A program made the translations under genes and the position numbers. Below, piece by piece: positions 41,136-52,758 of a stretch of DNA of 64,000 nt. This DNA is from Desulforhopalus sp. (GTDB taxonomy: Bacteria; Desulfobacterota; Desulfobulbia; Desulfobulbales; Desulfocapsaceae), in NCBI GenBank assembly GCA_030247675.1, contig JAOTRX010000012.1, forward strand, positions 1 to 64,000, in the 5' to 3' direction. The notes beneath the pieces are model-generated. The model was given only the letters and a program-made list of their open reading frames with translations, was not told where the DNA came from and ran no database searches. Within the stretch, counting starts at the first letter, position 1. Every line of letters starts with the position of its first letter.

Positions 41136-43046
41136 ATGGGCAAAATTATCGGAATTGACTTGGGAACCACCAACTCATGTGTGGCCATTATGGATGGAGG
41201 AGAACCTAAGGTAATTGCCAATGCCGAAGGGAACAGAACCACCCCGTCGGTCGTGGCCTTTACGGATAGTGACGAGCGTTTGGTTGGACAGATTGCTAAA
41301 CGTCAGGCGGTAACCAACCCGACGCGGACACTGTATGCCATCAAGCGCCTTATCGGCCGGAAGTTCACCGATCAGGAGGTCAAAAGGTCCATTGACATCA
41401 GCCCGTTTAAGATCGTCGAGGGAACCCATGGCAGCGTCTCTGTTGATGTCAATGGCAAGGTATACCGGCCGGCGGAAATCTCGGCGATGGTTCTTGCCAA
41501 AATGAAGCAGACCGCCGAGGAATACCTGGGCGAAGAGGTTACCGATGCCGTGGTCACCGTGCCTGCCTATTTTAATGATTCCCAGCGTCAGGCGACAAAA
41601 GACGCCGGAAAAATTGCCGGTCTCAACGTGCTGCGCATCATCAACGAGCCGACTGCCGCCTCGCTTGCCTACGGTCTTGACAAGAAGGCGGAAGAGAAAA
41701 TCGCCGTATACGATCTTGGCGGCGGTACCTTCGACGTCTCCATCCTGGAGATCGGTGACGGTGTCTTCGAGGTCAAGTCGACCAACGGCGATACCTTCCT
41801 CGGCGGTGAGGATTTCGATATGCGCATCGTCAACTGGCTGGCTGATGAGTTCAAACGCGAGCAAGGGATCGATCTGAGAAAAGATAAGATGGCCCTGCAG
41901 CGCCTGAAAGAAGAGGCGGAAAAGGCCAAAATGGAGCTTTCCACCACCAAGGAAACCGACATTAATCTGCCGTTCATCACCGCCGATGCCTCCGGCCCAA
42001 AACATCTCAACCTGAAATTGAGCCGTGCTAAACTGGAGAGCTTGGTTGAGGACCTGGTCGAACGGACCGTCGGCCCCTGCCGTACTGCCTTGAAGGATGC
42101 CGGTCTTTCCGCCTCTGACATCGACGAGGTCATTCTCGTTGGTGGCATGACCCGGATGCCGATGGTACAGGCAAAGGTTAAGGATATCTTTGGTAAGGAA
42201 CCGCATAAGGGTGTCAATCCCGACGAGGTCGTAGCCATTGGCGCGGCCATCCAGGGCGGCGTTTTGCAGGGCGACGTCAAAGACGTACTGCTCCTTGATG
42301 TTACCCCACTTTCCCTCGGCATTGAGACCCTCGGTGGTGTAACCACCAAACTGATCGAGAAGAACACCACCGTTCCGACCAAGAAAAGCCAGGTGTTCTC
42401 AACGGCTGCCGACAATCAGCCGGCTGTTTCCATCCACGTCCTCCAGGGCGAACGGGAGATGGCCGCCGACAATAAGACCATCGGCCGTTTCGAACTGTCC
42501 GATATCCCCATGGCGCCGCGCGGTGTGCCGCAGATCGAGGTGACCTTTGATCTCGATGCCAACGGTATCCTCAGCGTTTCCGCCAAGGATCTTGGAACGG
42601 GCAAAGAGCAGTCGATTCGCATTACCGCCTCGTCAGGTCTTACCAAGGACGAGATTGAGCGGATGACCAAGGATGCCGAGCTGCATGCCGAGGAAGACAA
42701 GCGCCGCAAGGAGCTGGTCGAGACAAGGAATTCGGCGGATGCGATGATTCATGCAACAGAAAAAAGCTTGAAGGATCTCGGCGATAAGGTCGATGCGGCA
42801 ACCAAGAGCAATGTCGAGAAAGAGATCGCCAATGTCAAGCAGGTCAAGGATGGCGACGATGTCGCGGCCATCAAGACGGCGGTCGAGGCATTGACCCAGG
42901 CCTCGCACAAGCTGGCCGAGCTCATGTATCAGCAGGCTGCCAAAGAGAATCCCGACGCTGCTGCCGGCGGGCCCGATGCCGGGGCGAAAGGCAAGAAGAA
43001 AAACGATGACGACGTGGTTGATGCCGACTTTGAAGAGGTGAAATAA
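41136..43046 (+). CDS. dnaK: Hsp70 chaperone DnaK
   Basis: 636 residues: the nucleotide-binding domain begins [10 protein letters not shown], with [15 protein letters not shown], the phosphate loop [10 protein letters not shown] and the VGGMTRMP motif; the substrate domain and helical lid follow, ending in [13 protein letters not shown] as in bacterial DnaK. ATP-driven folding of cytoplasmic proteins with GrpE and DnaJ. Start has aaggag upstream. The 169-bp gap from grpE holds a TTGACA that could be an extra promoter. Confidence 0.98.
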   Translation: MGKIIGIDLGTTNSCVAIMDGGEPKVIANAEGNRTTPSVVAFTDSDERLVGQIAKRQAVTNPTRTLYAIKRLIGRKFTDQEVKRSIDISPFKIVEGTHGSVSVDVNGKVYRPAEISAMVLAKMKQTAEEYLGEEVTDAVVTVPAYFNDSQRQATKDAGKIAGLNVLRIINEPTAASLAYGLDKKAEEKIAVYDLGGGTFDVSILEIGDGVFEVKSTNGDTFLGGEDFDMRIVNWLADEFKREQGIDLRKDKMALQRLKEEAEKAKMELSTTKETDINLPFITADASGPKHLNLKLSRAKLESLVEDLVERTVGPCRTALKDAGLSASDIDEVILVGGMTRMPMVQAKVKDIFGKEPHKGVNPDEVVAIGAAIQGGVLQGDVKDVLLLDVTPLSLGIETLGGVTTKLIEKNTTVPTKKSQVFSTAADNQPAVSIHVLQGEREMAADNKTIGRFELSDIPMAPRGVPQIEVTFDLDANGILSVSAKDLGTGKEQSIRITASSGLTKDEIERMTKDAELHAEEDKRRKELVETRNSADAMIHATEKSLKDLGDKVDAATKSNVEKEIANVKQVKDGDDVAAIKTAVEALTQASHKLAELMYQQAAKENPDAAAGGPDAGAKGKKKNDDDVVDADFEEVK

Positions 43047-43076
43047 ACTCAGCGGCGACTGAATCGTTATTGAAAT

Positions 43077-43117
43077 GGGGGAGTAGGGGGCGTCGTTTCC
43101 CTACTCCCCTTTTTTTT
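43077..43117 (+). terminator. Intrinsic terminator after dnaK
   Basis: A perfect 11-bp GC-rich stem (43077-43087 with 43099-43109) is followed by eight T, 30 bp after the dnaK stop. Confidence 0.95.
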
Positions 43118-43194
43118 GTTTTTACAGTATGGTATCGGACTGAAAATTACCGGTCACTTTCGAACTTTCTTTATCCAACAACGGCAGGAAACGC

Positions 43195-44160
43195 ATGAAA
43201 ATATTATCAGGTATCCAACCCTCTGGCCAACTGCACATCGGCAACTACTTCGGTATGATGCAGACAATGATCGCTCATATGGAAAGCGATGAGCTGTATG
43301 TCTTTATCGTCGATCTTCACGCCCTCACCTCGGTCCGCGAGCGGGACCGGCTGGCGACGGGGACCCTCGAAGCCGCCGCTGATTTTCTGGCACTCGGCCT
43401 CGATCCTGACAAATGTATCTTCTGGGTGCAATCGGATGTTCCAGAGGTATGTGAACTTACTTGGGTTCTGTCGACAATTGCACCGATGGGTCTGATTGAA
43501 CGCTGCCATTCCTACAAGGATAAGGTGGCCAAGGGTATTTCCGCCAGTCACGGGCTGTTCTCCTACCCGGTATTGATGGCTGCCGATATCCTGCTGTACC
43601 AGGCGGAGCAGGTACCGGTCGGCAAGGACCAGAAGCAACATCTGGAGGTGGCCCGTGATCTGGCCATCAAATTTAACAACGAATATGGCCAGACCTTCGT
43701 TGTCCCAGAACCGGCAATCAACGAATCGACGGCCATCGTTCCCGGTCTGGATGGCCAGAAAATGTCCAAATCCTACGGTAATACCATCCCCATCTTCATG
43801 GAGGGCAAGGAGCTGAAGAAAAGGGTCATGGCCATTGAAACCGATGCCACCCCTGTCGAGGCGCCAAAAAATCCAGCAACCTGCAACCTCTATAATATCA
43901 TGAAACTCTTCGCTTCTCCCAGCCGCATGGAGGAGATTCATGGTCTCTACGTCAATGGTGGGGCTGCTTACGGCTATCTCAAGCTTGAATTACTCGACCT
44001 GCTGAATGATACCTTTGGCGTAGCCAGACAGAAAAAGGCCGAGTTGCTCGGCGACAAGACGATGCTTCGGGCAATCCTTGAAAAAGGTCGGGATAAAGCC
44101 CGGGAGAAGGCGGTGGTGACCCTGGATTTGGTGCGTGACCGAGTCGGACTGAAATATTAA
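43195..44160 (+). CDS. trpS: Tryptophanyl-tRNA synthetase
   Basis: 321 residues of class I TrpRS: HIGH-like motif PSGQLHIGNYFG at the N-terminus and KMSKS in GQKMSKSYGN. Charges tRNA-Trp. Normal length. The stop overlaps the start of the HD protein (TAATG), so the two are translationally coupled. The gene sits alone after the dnaK terminator. Confidence 0.97.
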   Translation: MKILSGIQPSGQLHIGNYFGMMQTMIAHMESDELYVFIVDLHALTSVRERDRLATGTLEAAADFLALGLDPDKCIFWVQSDVPEVCELTWVLSTIAPMGLIERCHSYKDKVAKGISASHGLFSYPVLMAADILLYQAEQVPVGKDQKQHLEVARDLAIKFNNEYGQTFVVPEPAINESTAIVPGLDGQKMSKSYGNTIPIFMEGKELKKRVMAIETDATPVEAPKNPATCNLYNIMKLFASPSRMEEIHGLYVNGGAAYGYLKLELLDLLNDTFGVARQKKAELLGDKTMLRAILEKGRDKAREKAVVTLDLVRDRVGLKY

Positions 44161-44741
44161 TGAGGGAGGCGCTCGTGACCTACGGCATTACCCGGGGCGA
44201 GGCCCTGGAACTGGTGCGCGGCACCTTGCAGAACATTCATTTGGTAAACCATTCGCTCGCCTCTGAGGCGGTTCTGCGGGCGGTTGCCTGCCGGCTCGGT
44301 TTCGATGAAGAAAAATGGGGGCTGGCCGGGTTGTTGCACGATCTCGACTCGGAAAGTCAGCCTGATCTTGCCACCCACACCAGAGAAACGGCGGCAATTC
44401 TCAGGGAGAAAGGTGTCGATGCGGAGATTGTCGAGGCGATCCGTCTCCACAATCTCACCGCCTGGCCAGGCGAGCGGCGGACAACTCCACTGCAATTTGC
44501 CCTGGCCGCCGGCGAGACGATTACTGGCTTGATCGTTGCTGCCGCTATGGTTGTTCCGGAGAGAAAACTGGCGGCGGTAAAGGCTAAATCGGTACAGAAG
44601 CGCTACAAGGAAAAGGCCTTTGCCCGTGGCGCCGATCGTGAAATAATCGCCGAATGCGAATTGCTGGGGGTTCCTTTGGCCGAGTTCTGCCAGTTGAGTC
44701 TCCTGGCGATGCAGGGAATTGCCAGGGATATCGGGCTATAA
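44160..44741 (+). CDS. HD-domain (HDIG-type) metal-dependent phosphohydrolase
   Basis: 193 residues. The HD ligands are visible: NHSLASEAV (first His), LLHDLD (HD pair), and later His in THTRETAAIL and RLHN. Such proteins hydrolyse phosphate esters of nucleotides; the substrate is unknown. It overlaps the trpS stop by one base, so it is expressed with TrpRS. A GTG five codons in is a possible alternative start. Confidence 0.82.
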   Translation: MREALVTYGITRGEALELVRGTLQNIHLVNHSLASEAVLRAVACRLGFDEEKWGLAGLLHDLDSESQPDLATHTRETAAILREKGVDAEIVEAIRLHNLTAWPGERRTTPLQFALAAGETITGLIVAAAMVVPERKLAAVKAKSVQKRYKEKAFARGADREIIAECELLGVPLAEFCQLSLLAMQGIARDIGL

Positions 44742-44813
44742 GAACCCTGGCACTTCCGGGATGGGCATTGGTTTTTTGGCCAAATTCCCCATAACCCTTC
44801 TCAAACATTGCTC

Positions 44814-45755
44814 ATGAACCCTACAGAAATACGGAACGTACTCAGATCCTTATTGATTTCGGCAGCTCTTTTTCTGGCTCTTTCCGGCTGTGCCGGATAC
44901 TCAGGTCAGTCCTCTGCCGAACCCTATCACCACCTTGTGGTCCTAGGAGACCCGCATCTTCCCGGACGGGATATAGAAAAGAAGGAGAAGGTGCGGGAAA
45001 CCATCAACTCCTGGGAAGATGTCGAGATGGTTATTGCGGTAGGTGATATCTGCTCCTTTTTTGGCACGGATGATGAGTATCAGGCGGCAAGAGAGTATTT
45101 TGATAAGCTCCACGCCCCTCTTTTTCCCATAGCCGGCAATCACGATTATTTCTATGCCCATCCAGCCGATTCCGGTGGTCAGCTGGTCGCGGGGACAAGG
45201 GCCTGGCAAGAGGAACGGCTGGAAAAGTTTAAGAATACCTTTGGGCTGTCGAGCTATTATTACAGTCGGCATGTAGGGGACTATCTGCTCATATTCTTAT
45301 CTGCTGATCATGCCGAGTTCCTCTCCGGATTGTCCGACCAGCAAATTGACTGGCTGCAGCAGGAACTCGCCAACAACAAACAAACACCGACCATCATCAT
45401 GTTTCACGGCCCTTTGCAGAACACCCTGAGGCGTTATCGTCATTGGGTCAATACCCCGAGTTTTGTAGCCCAACCGGCAGAAACCCTGCACGCAATTCTC
45501 GAAGACAACCACCAGGTGTTTCTTTGGGTTTCCGGCCATGTCCATACCTCACCCCTTGAAGAAAGTTTTGCCTCGCCTATCAATCTCTATGCCGGTCGGG
45601 TTACCAATATCCATAATAAGGATATGAACCGCGGCACCATCTGGACCAACTCTCTCTATCTCTATCATGATAAGGTTGTGGTGAAAACTTATAATCATGA
45701 AGAAAAGCAGTATGTTCCGCATCTTGAACGGACATTTGTGCCGCCGGAGTTTTAA
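44814..45755 (+). CDS. Lipoprotein calcineurin-type metallophosphoesterase
   Basis: 313 residues with a lipoprotein signal (lipobox LALSGC) placing it in the envelope. Metal-site motifs: GDPHLPG (usually GDxH), AVGDICS, GNHDYF, MFHGP and GHVHT, all in the normal order of the calcineurin-like superfamily. It is likely a periplasmic phosphatase or phosphodiesterase of unknown substrate. The ATG at 44814 is chosen over a TTG two codons upstream; no strong ribosome site is visible. Confidence 0.85.
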   Translation: MNPTEIRNVLRSLLISAALFLALSGCAGYSGQSSAEPYHHLVVLGDPHLPGRDIEKKEKVRETINSWEDVEMVIAVGDICSFFGTDDEYQAAREYFDKLHAPLFPIAGNHDYFYAHPADSGGQLVAGTRAWQEERLEKFKNTFGLSSYYYSRHVGDYLLIFLSADHAEFLSGLSDQQIDWLQQELANNKQTPTIIMFHGPLQNTLRRYRHWVNTPSFVAQPAETLHAILEDNHQVFLWVSGHVHTSPLEESFASPINLYAGRVTNIHNKDMNRGTIWTNSLYLYHDKVVVKTYNHEEKQYVPHLERTFVPPEF

Positions 45756-45814
45756 GGCTTACAGAAAATTCATCTTTTAAAAACCAGGAAGAGCAATCCC
45801 TGGGGGCAAAAATT

Positions 45815-45836
45815 TGACAAAGACTTGTTTTTGTCA
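45815..45836. promoter_or_regulatory. Inverted repeat tgacaaa-N8-tttgtca
   Basis: Perfect 7-bp arms (45815-45821 and 45830-45836) about 100 bp upstream of the chemoreceptor gene. It may be an operator; it has no terminator U-tract. Confidence 0.4.
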
Positions 45837-45939
45837 GAAGATTGGCTTGGTGAGGGTTTCAGCCGAGACAAAGTGGGAGTTGTCGCAACCTCCTTTGCGG
45901 CTGAATATGATCTGACAACGCTAATCTGAAGGTGAATGT

Positions 45940-47628
45940 ATGCAATTTCTTCGAAATCTCAGGATCAGGACCAAGATACTCTGCGGCTTTGCAACCCTCG
46001 TTGTCATTATGGTCGTTATCGGCTTTTCCTCCTATCGTGGGATGAAGCAGATCAAGGAGAGGCTCGACAATATCTTTCTGGTTCGTCTGCCCAGCATTGA
46101 CTTTCTCATTGAAGCTGACCGTGATCTCCAGCAATTACTGGTGGCGGAGAGATCGATGGTCTTTATCGATCCGGCATCGGAGAAGTATAAAGGCTTTGTC
46201 GGCGAGTATACTAAAAATTATCAACAGTCCGATGAACGCTGGAATAAATTTAAGGCACTCGCCTCTACCGAAGAAGAGAAAAAAGTCATATCGATTTATG
46301 ACCAGGCAAGGACCGATTGGACAGCCACCTCCCGCAAGGTCCTAGACGAGCTGCAAAAAAATACCGACGAAGCCCGAAAGAAGGCCATTGACCTGACCCT
46401 CGGTGAGGCAAGCAGCAAATTCGAACAGATGCGCGAGCAGCTCAATGTCCTGACGGAACTGAGTCTTACCAATGCTGAAAAAGCCAGTAAAGAGGCCACC
46501 GATACCTACCGCCTGGCAATGACTGTGCTCTTGGTCACCATCGGTGTTGGTATTGTACTTGGGGTGGTCCTGGCAGGGATTATCGGCTTTTCAATTTCCC
46601 ATCCGATCAATGCTGCCATGGCAAGCCTCAAAGACATTGCAGAAGGGGAAGGCGATCTTACCAAGAGCCTGCCGGCCCAGAGCAAGGATGAGGTGGGTGA
46701 GTTGTCACGGTGGTTTAACATTTTCCTAGGTAAGCTTCAGGGGATGGTCAGTGAGATTGCCATCAACGCCAAGGTAGTTAACGAGTCATCCGGAAAACTT
46801 TTGGGTATTGCTTCAAATTTGGCCGAGAATGCCGGTGCTACCTCCGGCAAAGCCAGCAGTGTGGCCTCGGCGTCTGAAGAGATGACGGCGAATATGCAGA
46901 CGGTCGCGACGACCATGGAAGAGACGACGAGCAATACCACGATGATGGCCGCGGCCGTGGAGGAGATGGCGGCAACTATCAACGAAATCGCTCAGAACTC
47001 CGAGAAGGCGCGGGCTATATCGTCAGCAGCCGTACAGCAGGCATCCGCCGCTTCGGGCAAGATGGCTGATTTGGGCAAGGCAGCCAATGCCATCAGCGCC
47101 GTAACCGAGACGATTACCGAAATTTCCGAACAGACCAATCTATTGGCCCTCAATGCCACCATTGAGGCGGCAAGAGCTGGCGAGGCAGGCAAGGGTTTTG
47201 CTGTAGTTGCCAACGAAATCAAGGAATTGGCTCGTCAGACAGCTGCCGCCACTGCCGAAATTAAGGGCAAGATTGAAGGTGTGCAGGGAACGACCGTGGA
47301 AACCATTGCCGAGATTGAATCAATCGCGTCAATTATCAATAATATTAATGAAATAATTGTTACTATCGCAACTGCTATCGAAGAACAATCGGTGGCCACA
47401 AATGAGATATCCAACAGCGTTACCCAGGCCTCGGACGGTATCGGAGAGGTTAATGTCAATATTGCCCAGGGTACGGCAGTCATTGAACAGATTAGCCGGG
47501 AGATTGCCGACGTGAACAGCTCGGCCGGTGAAATCTCGAACAACAGCCGGAATATTGAGAAAAGTGCCGACGAACTTCGGCAGTTGGCGGGAAAACTCAA
47601 CGCCATAATTGGCCGGTTCAAATATTAA
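45940..47628 (+). CDS. Methyl-accepting chemotaxis protein
   Basis: 562 residues: short N-terminus, helix at about 12-30, a four-helix-bundle (4HB_MCP) periplasmic sensor (about 35-185), second helix (about 190-212), HAMP (about 213-265) and a signalling domain with the conserved hairpin [28 protein letters not shown] (contact region for CheA/CheW). No C-terminal CheR-binding pentapeptide. The ligand is unknown. The stop overlaps the convergent kinase-like gene by 4 bp. Confidence 0.95.
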   Translation: MQFLRNLRIRTKILCGFATLVVIMVVIGFSSYRGMKQIKERLDNIFLVRLPSIDFLIEADRDLQQLLVAERSMVFIDPASEKYKGFVGEYTKNYQQSDERWNKFKALASTEEEKKVISIYDQARTDWTATSRKVLDELQKNTDEARKKAIDLTLGEASSKFEQMREQLNVLTELSLTNAEKASKEATDTYRLAMTVLLVTIGVGIVLGVVLAGIIGFSISHPINAAMASLKDIAEGEGDLTKSLPAQSKDEVGELSRWFNIFLGKLQGMVSEIAINAKVVNESSGKLLGIASNLAENAGATSGKASSVASASEEMTANMQTVATTMEETTSNTTMMAAAVEEMAATINEIAQNSEKARAISSAAVQQASAASGKMADLGKAANAISAVTETITEISEQTNLLALNATIEAARAGEAGKGFAVVANEIKELARQTAAATAEIKGKIEGVQGTTVETIAEIESIASIINNINEIIVTIATAIEEQSVATNEISNSVTQASDGIGEVNVNIAQGTAVIEQISREIADVNSSAGEISNNSRNIEKSADELRQLAGKLNAIIGRFKY

Positions 47629-48254
47629 GGCGTATTCTCAGTGGCGTTGCGTTGTTTTTGGCTTGCAAAGGCCTGTGCCAATAAGGGGTTGGTTTCGACA
47701 TAGTATCGCCACTTTTTCTTGATCAACTGATGGGCGAAGGAGCGCAGATGGTCGGCCAGTTTAATGAAATGGGGGTTGCCGATGCCGTCAATGATCACCA
47801 GTTTCGGCTTTCCCGGAAAAGGATACTGGACAACCAGGTTGTGCGGGGCCGGGTCGCAGATAATGATCTGGTGAGAAAGAAGGTGTTGCAGCAGTGCTTG
47901 CAGGAGATGAAAGATTTCTTCAGGTGCAAGGCATGGCGACGCCTGGCCGGTAGCATGCATGGAGAGGGGTTGCGAGCAAGATCCGGTATGGTCACAAATC
48001 AGATCGAAGATGGCGCCGCGTCCAAGATTGGTTGAGCACCAGCCATGGAAACGGGTGAGGTGCTCAAAGGGTTTGCCCTGACGCTCGTATCGGCGCAGAT
48101 ACCTGATTTCCCGTTTGACGGAACGTTGTCTCCTCGGGTTATGGATGATCTTGATGCACCGGTCGTCACTGTGTGGATGGCGGTAAACATGGCGGACCCC
48201 ACCGCTGCCGATCAGGAGACTGTGGTCGAGATAGAGAATGTTTCTTTCTTTCAC
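47625..48254 (-). CDS. YrbL-like (PhoP-regulated) kinase-fold protein
   Basis: 209 residues of the YrbL family, a kinase-like fold: [15 protein letters not shown] resembles the glycine loop, IKIIHN the ATP-lysine strand, and [10 protein letters not shown] with LVIIDGIG the catalytic and metal-binding strands. Substrate unknown. The start is a GTG with no obvious ribosome site, so the 5' end is uncertain. Stops of this gene and the chemoreceptor overlap. Confidence 0.78.
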   Translation of the reverse strand: MKERNILYLDHSLLIGSGGVRHVYRHPHSDDRCIKIIHNPRRQRSVKREIRYLRRYERQGKPFEHLTRFHGWCSTNLGRGAIFDLICDHTGSCSQPLSMHATGQASPCLAPEEIFHLLQALLQHLLSHQIIICDPAPHNLVVQYPFPGKPKLVIIDGIGNPHFIKLADHLRSFAHQLIKKKWRYYVETNPLLAQAFASQKQRNATENTP

Positions 48255-48308
48255 ATCATGACAACTGGTTAAGGAATTTAGCCCTAGTACCTCGTAAAGG
48301 CCTGGCTC

Positions 48309-48340
48309 AGGAGAATGCAGTTTAGTGACTGCATTCTCCT
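48309..48340. terminator. Perfect 12-bp hairpin after the RND operon
   Basis: aggagaatgcag (48309-48320) pairs exactly with ctgcattctcct (48329-48340), directly after the RND stop at 48357 on the minus strand. U-tract is missing, so termination efficiency is uncertain. Confidence 0.6.
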
Positions 48341-48356
48341 TGAGGAGGTCTCATCA

Positions 48357-51300
48357 TCACTCTGCAGCAATTGTCGTAGCAGGAATCTTACCGCGACGCC
48401 TGGTAAACAGCCGGATCACCACAACAAAAAACAGCGGAATAAAAAAGATGGCGAGAGCGGTCGCAGACAGCATGCCGCCTAAAACACCGGTGCCAATGGC
48501 GTGTCGGCTGTTGACACCGGCGCCGGTGCTGATGGCGAGAGGGAGAACGCCAAGCATGAAGGCAAGGGAGGTCATCAAAATGGGACGAAGACGTTGCCTG
48601 CAGGCCTTGACGGTGGCCTCAACCAGATCTTTGCCCTTATCATAACGCCTTTTGGCGAACTCTACGATGAGGATGGCGTTTTTCGCTGAAAGTCCGATAG
48701 TGGTCAATAGACCGACCTGAAAATACACGTCATTCTCAAGCCCCCGGGTATAGGTGGCGAGCAGGGCGCCGAGGACACCAATGGGTACCGCCAGCATGAC
48801 CGAGAAGGGGACAGACCAGCTTTCATAAAGGGCGGCAAGCGACAGAAAAACCACCAGCAATGAAATGGCGTACAGGCCTGGAGCCTGGGTACCGGCCTGG
48901 ACTTCCTGGAAAGATGCCCCAGTCCATTCGTAGCCGATACCGACTGGCAACTTCGCGACCATTTGATCGATCAACTGCATGGCATAACCACTGGATTTGC
49001 CAGGTGCGGCCTCGCCGACGATCTCAAAGGCTGGATTACCGTTATAGCGCTCAAGCCGCGGCGAACCGTAGGTCCACTTGCCTTTAGTGAAGGTTGAAAA
49101 GGGAACCATTGCTCCTTTGGTGTTACGGACATACCACAGACCAAGATCCTCTGGCTGCATGCGGAAGGGGGCATCAGCCTGCAGGTACACCTTCTTTACC
49201 CGACCCTGATGCAGGAAGTCATTTACATAACTTGAGCCCCAGGCGATGGAAAGAGTGGCGTTGAGATCAGCAATGCCAACACCCTGGGCCATGGCCTTTT
49301 CATAATCGATATCGACGTTGTACTGGGGGGTATCCTCCATGCCGTTGGGTCTGACCCGGGTGAGTTCTGGGTTTTTGGCGGCCATGCCCAGCAGTTGATT
49401 TCGCGCCTCGAGGAGTTTTTCGTGCCCCAAGCCTCCACGATCCTGAAGGAAAAAGTTGAAGCCGGTAGAGGATCCGAGGGCTGGGATAGCCGGGATATTA
49501 AAGGCGAAAACCATTGCCTCCTTAATCTGCGAAAAGCTGCCCATAGCCCGGCCGATAATTGCCTTTACCGATTGTTGGGGCTCAGGTCGTTCTTTCCAAT
49601 CCCGCAATTGAGCAAAGACCATACCAATGTTTTGACTCTGTCCGGCAAAACTAAAACCGGCAACGGCAAAGGCGGATTTTACATTGGCGGCTTCCTTGGT
49701 GAGGTAGTGGTCTCGAACCGTATTCAAAACCTTTTGGGTGCGTTCCAAGGTGGCGCCGGCGGGGAGCTGTACCATGGTGAGGAAGACACCTTGGTCTTCC
49801 TCAGGGATAAAGGAGGTCGGCAGTTTGGTGAAAAAGAAGGTCATACCACCGATCAACAGGAGATAGACAATAGTAAATCTACCAGTTCTCTTAAGGACAT
49901 AGGTAACACCACCTCGATACCTGTCGGCATTTCGCTCAAAAAAACGGTTGAACCAGCCGAAGAAGCCGCGCTTTTGCAGGTGTTCCCCTTTATGAACCGG
50001 TTTTAGAAGGGTAGCGCAGAGGGCAGGGGTAAGGATTAAAGCCACAAGTACAGAAAGAATCATGGCGGAAACGATAGTCAGCGAGAACTGCCGATAAATA
50101 GCCCCGGTGGAACCACCTATGAAGGCCATCGGTACAAAGACAGCGGAGAGAACCAGGGCAATCCCGACAAGGGCACCGGTGATCTGGTCCATGGACTTGC
50201 GAGTCGCTTCCAGGGGCGAAAGGCCTTCTTCGGCCATGATTCGTTCGACATTTTCAACAACGACAATGGCATCGTCGACGAGAAGGCCGATGGCAAGCAC
50301 CAGGCCGAACATGGTCATGGTGTTGATCGAGTAACCAAACACTGCCATAACACCAAATGTGCCGAGCAGGACAACGGGCACTGCGATGGTGGGGATGAGG
50401 GTTGCCCGGAAATTCTGGAGGAAAAGGTACATGACCAGAAAAACCAGGATGATTGCCTCAATAAGGGTTTTCACTACCTCCTGGATCGATATTTTGATAA
50501 ATGTTGTGGTATCATATGGATACACTACTTTTACCCCTGCTGGGAAGTAGGGTTCGAGCTGGGCGATTTTCGCCTTCACCGCTTCGGCAGTGGCCAAGGC
50601 ATTGGCTCCGGTGGCAAGCATAATCGCCATACCGGCAGCAGGTTGATTATTAAACGTGCTGATTGCAGAGTAATTTTCGGCACCAATCTCGACCCGAGCG
50701 ACGTCCTTTAAGCGAATCTGGGCGCCATCAGGTTTGACCTTGAGAAGGATCTCGGAAAATTCCTCCGGGGAGCTCATCATGGTCTTGGCCATCATTGTGG
50801 CACTGACCTGCTGACCGGCGACAGAGGGAGCGCCGCCAAGATTGCCGACAGCAACTTGATGGTTCTGGGCTTTAATAGCACTGGCAATATCACTTGGTGT
50901 CAACTGGTAACTCTGCAGTTTGTTGGGATCAAGCCATATACGCATGGCATACTGGCTGCCGAAGACCTGTATACTGCCGACTCCGGGTGTCCTGCTGAGT
51001 GGGTCACGCAGGGTGGTGACCATATAATCGCCCAGGTCAAAATTGACCATACTGCCGTCAGTGGAAATCAAACCAACGATCATCAAAAAGGTTGAATTTG
51101 ACTTGTTGACCTGAATGCCTTCCTGCTGCACCTCTTGCGGCAGGAGTGCCATGGCCTGTTGCAGCTTGTTCTGTACCTGTACCTGAGCGATATCGGGATT
51201 GGTTCCGGCCTCAAAAGATAAGGTGATCGTGACATTGCCCGAGGAGGAGCTTTCCGATTTCATATAGAGAAAATGGTCCAGACCGGACATGCTCTGTTCG

Positions 51301-51494
51301 ATGATCTGGGTAACACTGTTCTCAATGGTTTGAGCGGAAGCGCCGGGATATTTGGTGGTTATTCGAACCGATGGCGGGGCGATTTCCGGATATTGGGATA
51401 CCGGCAGCTTGGTAACCGAAAGGGCTCCAGCGAGCATTATAACAATGGCGATAACCCACGCAAAAATAGGGCGATCGATGAAAAATCTAGCCAT
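48357..51494 (-). CDS. RND multidrug efflux permease (AcrB/HAE1 family)
   Basis: 1045 residues with 12 predicted helices and two large periplasmic loops; the N-terminus [17 protein letters not shown] and the motif [16 protein letters not shown] with the proton-relay Asp pair are typical of AcrB/MexB. It is driven by proton uptake and captures drugs in the periplasm. It starts 3 bp after the adaptor gene. No outer-membrane channel is in the operon. Confidence 0.96.
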   Translation of the reverse strand: MARFFIDRPIFAWVIAIVIMLAGALSVTKLPVSQYPEIAPPSVRITTKYPGASAQTIENSVTQIIEQSMSGLDHFLYMKSESSSSGNVTITLSFEAGTNPDIAQVQVQNKLQQAMALLPQEVQQEGIQVNKSNSTFLMIVGLISTDGSMVNFDLGDYMVTTLRDPLSRTPGVGSIQVFGSQYAMRIWLDPNKLQSYQLTPSDIASAIKAQNHQVAVGNLGGAPSVAGQQVSATMMAKTMMSSPEEFSEILLKVKPDGAQIRLKDVARVEIGAENYSAISTFNNQPAAGMAIMLATGANALATAEAVKAKIAQLEPYFPAGVKVVYPYDTTTFIKISIQEVVKTLIEAIILVFLVMYLFLQNFRATLIPTIAVPVVLLGTFGVMAVFGYSINTMTMFGLVLAIGLLVDDAIVVVENVERIMAEEGLSPLEATRKSMDQITGALVGIALVLSAVFVPMAFIGGSTGAIYRQFSLTIVSAMILSVLVALILTPALCATLLKPVHKGEHLQKRGFFGWFNRFFERNADRYRGGVTYVLKRTGRFTIVYLLLIGGMTFFFTKLPTSFIPEEDQGVFLTMVQLPAGATLERTQKVLNTVRDHYLTKEAANVKSAFAVAGFSFAGQSQNIGMVFAQLRDWKERPEPQQSVKAIIGRAMGSFSQIKEAMVFAFNIPAIPALGSSTGFNFFLQDRGGLGHEKLLEARNQLLGMAAKNPELTRVRPNGMEDTPQYNVDIDYEKAMAQGVGIADLNATLSIAWGSSYVNDFLHQGRVKKVYLQADAPFRMQPEDLGLWYVRNTKGAMVPFSTFTKGKWTYGSPRLERYNGNPAFEIVGEAAPGKSSGYAMQLIDQMVAKLPVGIGYEWTGASFQEVQAGTQAPGLYAISLLVVFLSLAALYESWSVPFSVMLAVPIGVLGALLATYTRGLENDVYFQVGLLTTIGLSAKNAILIVEFAKRRYDKGKDLVEATVKACRQRLRPILMTSLAFMLGVLPLAISTGAGVNSRHAIGTGVLGGMLSATALAIFFIPLFFVVVIRLFTRRRGKIPATTIAAE

Positions 51495-51497
51495 AGC

Positions 51498-52706
51498 TTA
51501 TTCCACCTTCTTTGCAGGGGACTGTCCAGCCGGTGATGATTGCGCCTGGGAATCAGATACGGCCGTGACAACCTTCACCGGTGCTCCTGCTTTGATTTTT
51601 TGTAGACCAGCGGTGATGAGTTGCTCGCCATCCACCAGACCCTTTGTTATCACGATCTGATCTTCGACATTTTGTCCGGTTTCAACCAGACGAGCTTCGA
51701 CAATCGACTGGCTGTTCACCAGCATAACCATGGCCTGTCCCCGGTTATTGCGGACAATACTGGATTGTGGAACCAGGATAGTTTTGAGGGGTTGATCAGA
51801 TGTCAGCCTGGCGCGGACGAACATGCCTGGCAGCAGTTCATGTTTCGGGTTATCGATGATTGCACGTATGGTCACGGTACCCGTTGATTGATCAACTGAA
51901 ACATCAGAAAACTCAAGGACACCGGGTTCACTGTAAACCGAATTATCGTCAAGGACGACTCTGACCTCGGTTTTGGCAATTTCAGCCCTTTCGATGGTTT
52001 TTGATAAAAGCTTTCTTTTCAGTTCCATGAGTTCGTTGGAAGATTGGCTGACATCGACATAGAGACGATCGACTTGCTGAATGGTTGCAAGGGCGGTTGC
52101 CTGCTGTGCTGTGACGAGGGCTCCTTCGGAAACGAGAGATTTGCCAATGCGACCGGCAATCGGTGCCACCACACGGGTATACTCGAGATTGATTTTGGCA
52201 TTTTGCACGGCAGCCTTCGCTGCTGCCACCTCTGCTAAAGTCTGTTTCCAGCTGGCTTCGGTGTCTATTTGTTCCTGCTCACTTACCGCTTTGTTGCGAG
52301 CAAGGGTCATGTACCGGGTAGATCGCAACCTGGCTGAATATTCCACCGCTTCAGACTTCGCCAATGCGGCTTCGGCGCTGGCCAGTGTTGCCTGGTAGGT
52401 CGCCGCATCAATCTGATATAATAACTCTCCGGCTTTTACAACACTGCCTTCGGTGAACAAACGTTTCTGAACGATGCCGCTCACTTGTGGCCGAACCTCA
52501 GCGATCCGGTAGGCTGCTGTTCGCCCTGGTAGTTCAACAGTAAGAGAAGTTGGGTTTGAAGTAACTGTGATGGTATTGACTTCAAATACCGCCGCGCCTG
52601 ATTGACTGGGGGGAGGGGTTTGTTTGGAGTCCTTGCAAGAAAAGAGGAAAAGCCCCACTGTAACGGCAAGCACCGATGACAAGAATTTATTTGTATGAGT
52701 TTCCAT
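51498..52706 (-). CDS. RND periplasmic adaptor lipoprotein (AcrA/MexA-like)
   Basis: 402 residues: lipoprotein signal (VGLFLFSC) anchoring it in the inner membrane, lipoyl halves, an alpha-hairpin (AKSEAVEYSARLRSTRYM, AAKAAVQNAKINLEYT) and beta-barrel. It couples the permease to an outer-membrane channel. Placed 50 bp after the TetR gene and directly before the permease, all in one unit. Confidence 0.95.
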   Translation of the reverse strand: METHTNKFLSSVLAVTVGLFLFSCKDSKQTPPPSQSGAAVFEVNTITVTSNPTSLTVELPGRTAAYRIAEVRPQVSGIVQKRLFTEGSVVKAGELLYQIDAATYQATLASAEAALAKSEAVEYSARLRSTRYMTLARNKAVSEQEQIDTEASWKQTLAEVAAAKAAVQNAKINLEYTRVVAPIAGRIGKSLVSEGALVTAQQATALATIQQVDRLYVDVSQSSNELMELKRKLLSKTIERAEIAKTEVRVVLDDNSVYSEPGVLEFSDVSVDQSTGTVTIRAIIDNPKHELLPGMFVRARLTSDQPLKTILVPQSSIVRNNRGQAMVMLVNSQSIVEARLVETGQNVEDQIVITKGLVDGEQLITAGLQKIKAGAPVKVVTAVSDSQAQSSPAGQSPAKKVE

Positions 52707-52758
52707 AGGTACACATCCTTAAAAGTACAAGACCAAGACGGCCAAAATGGATGAAAGG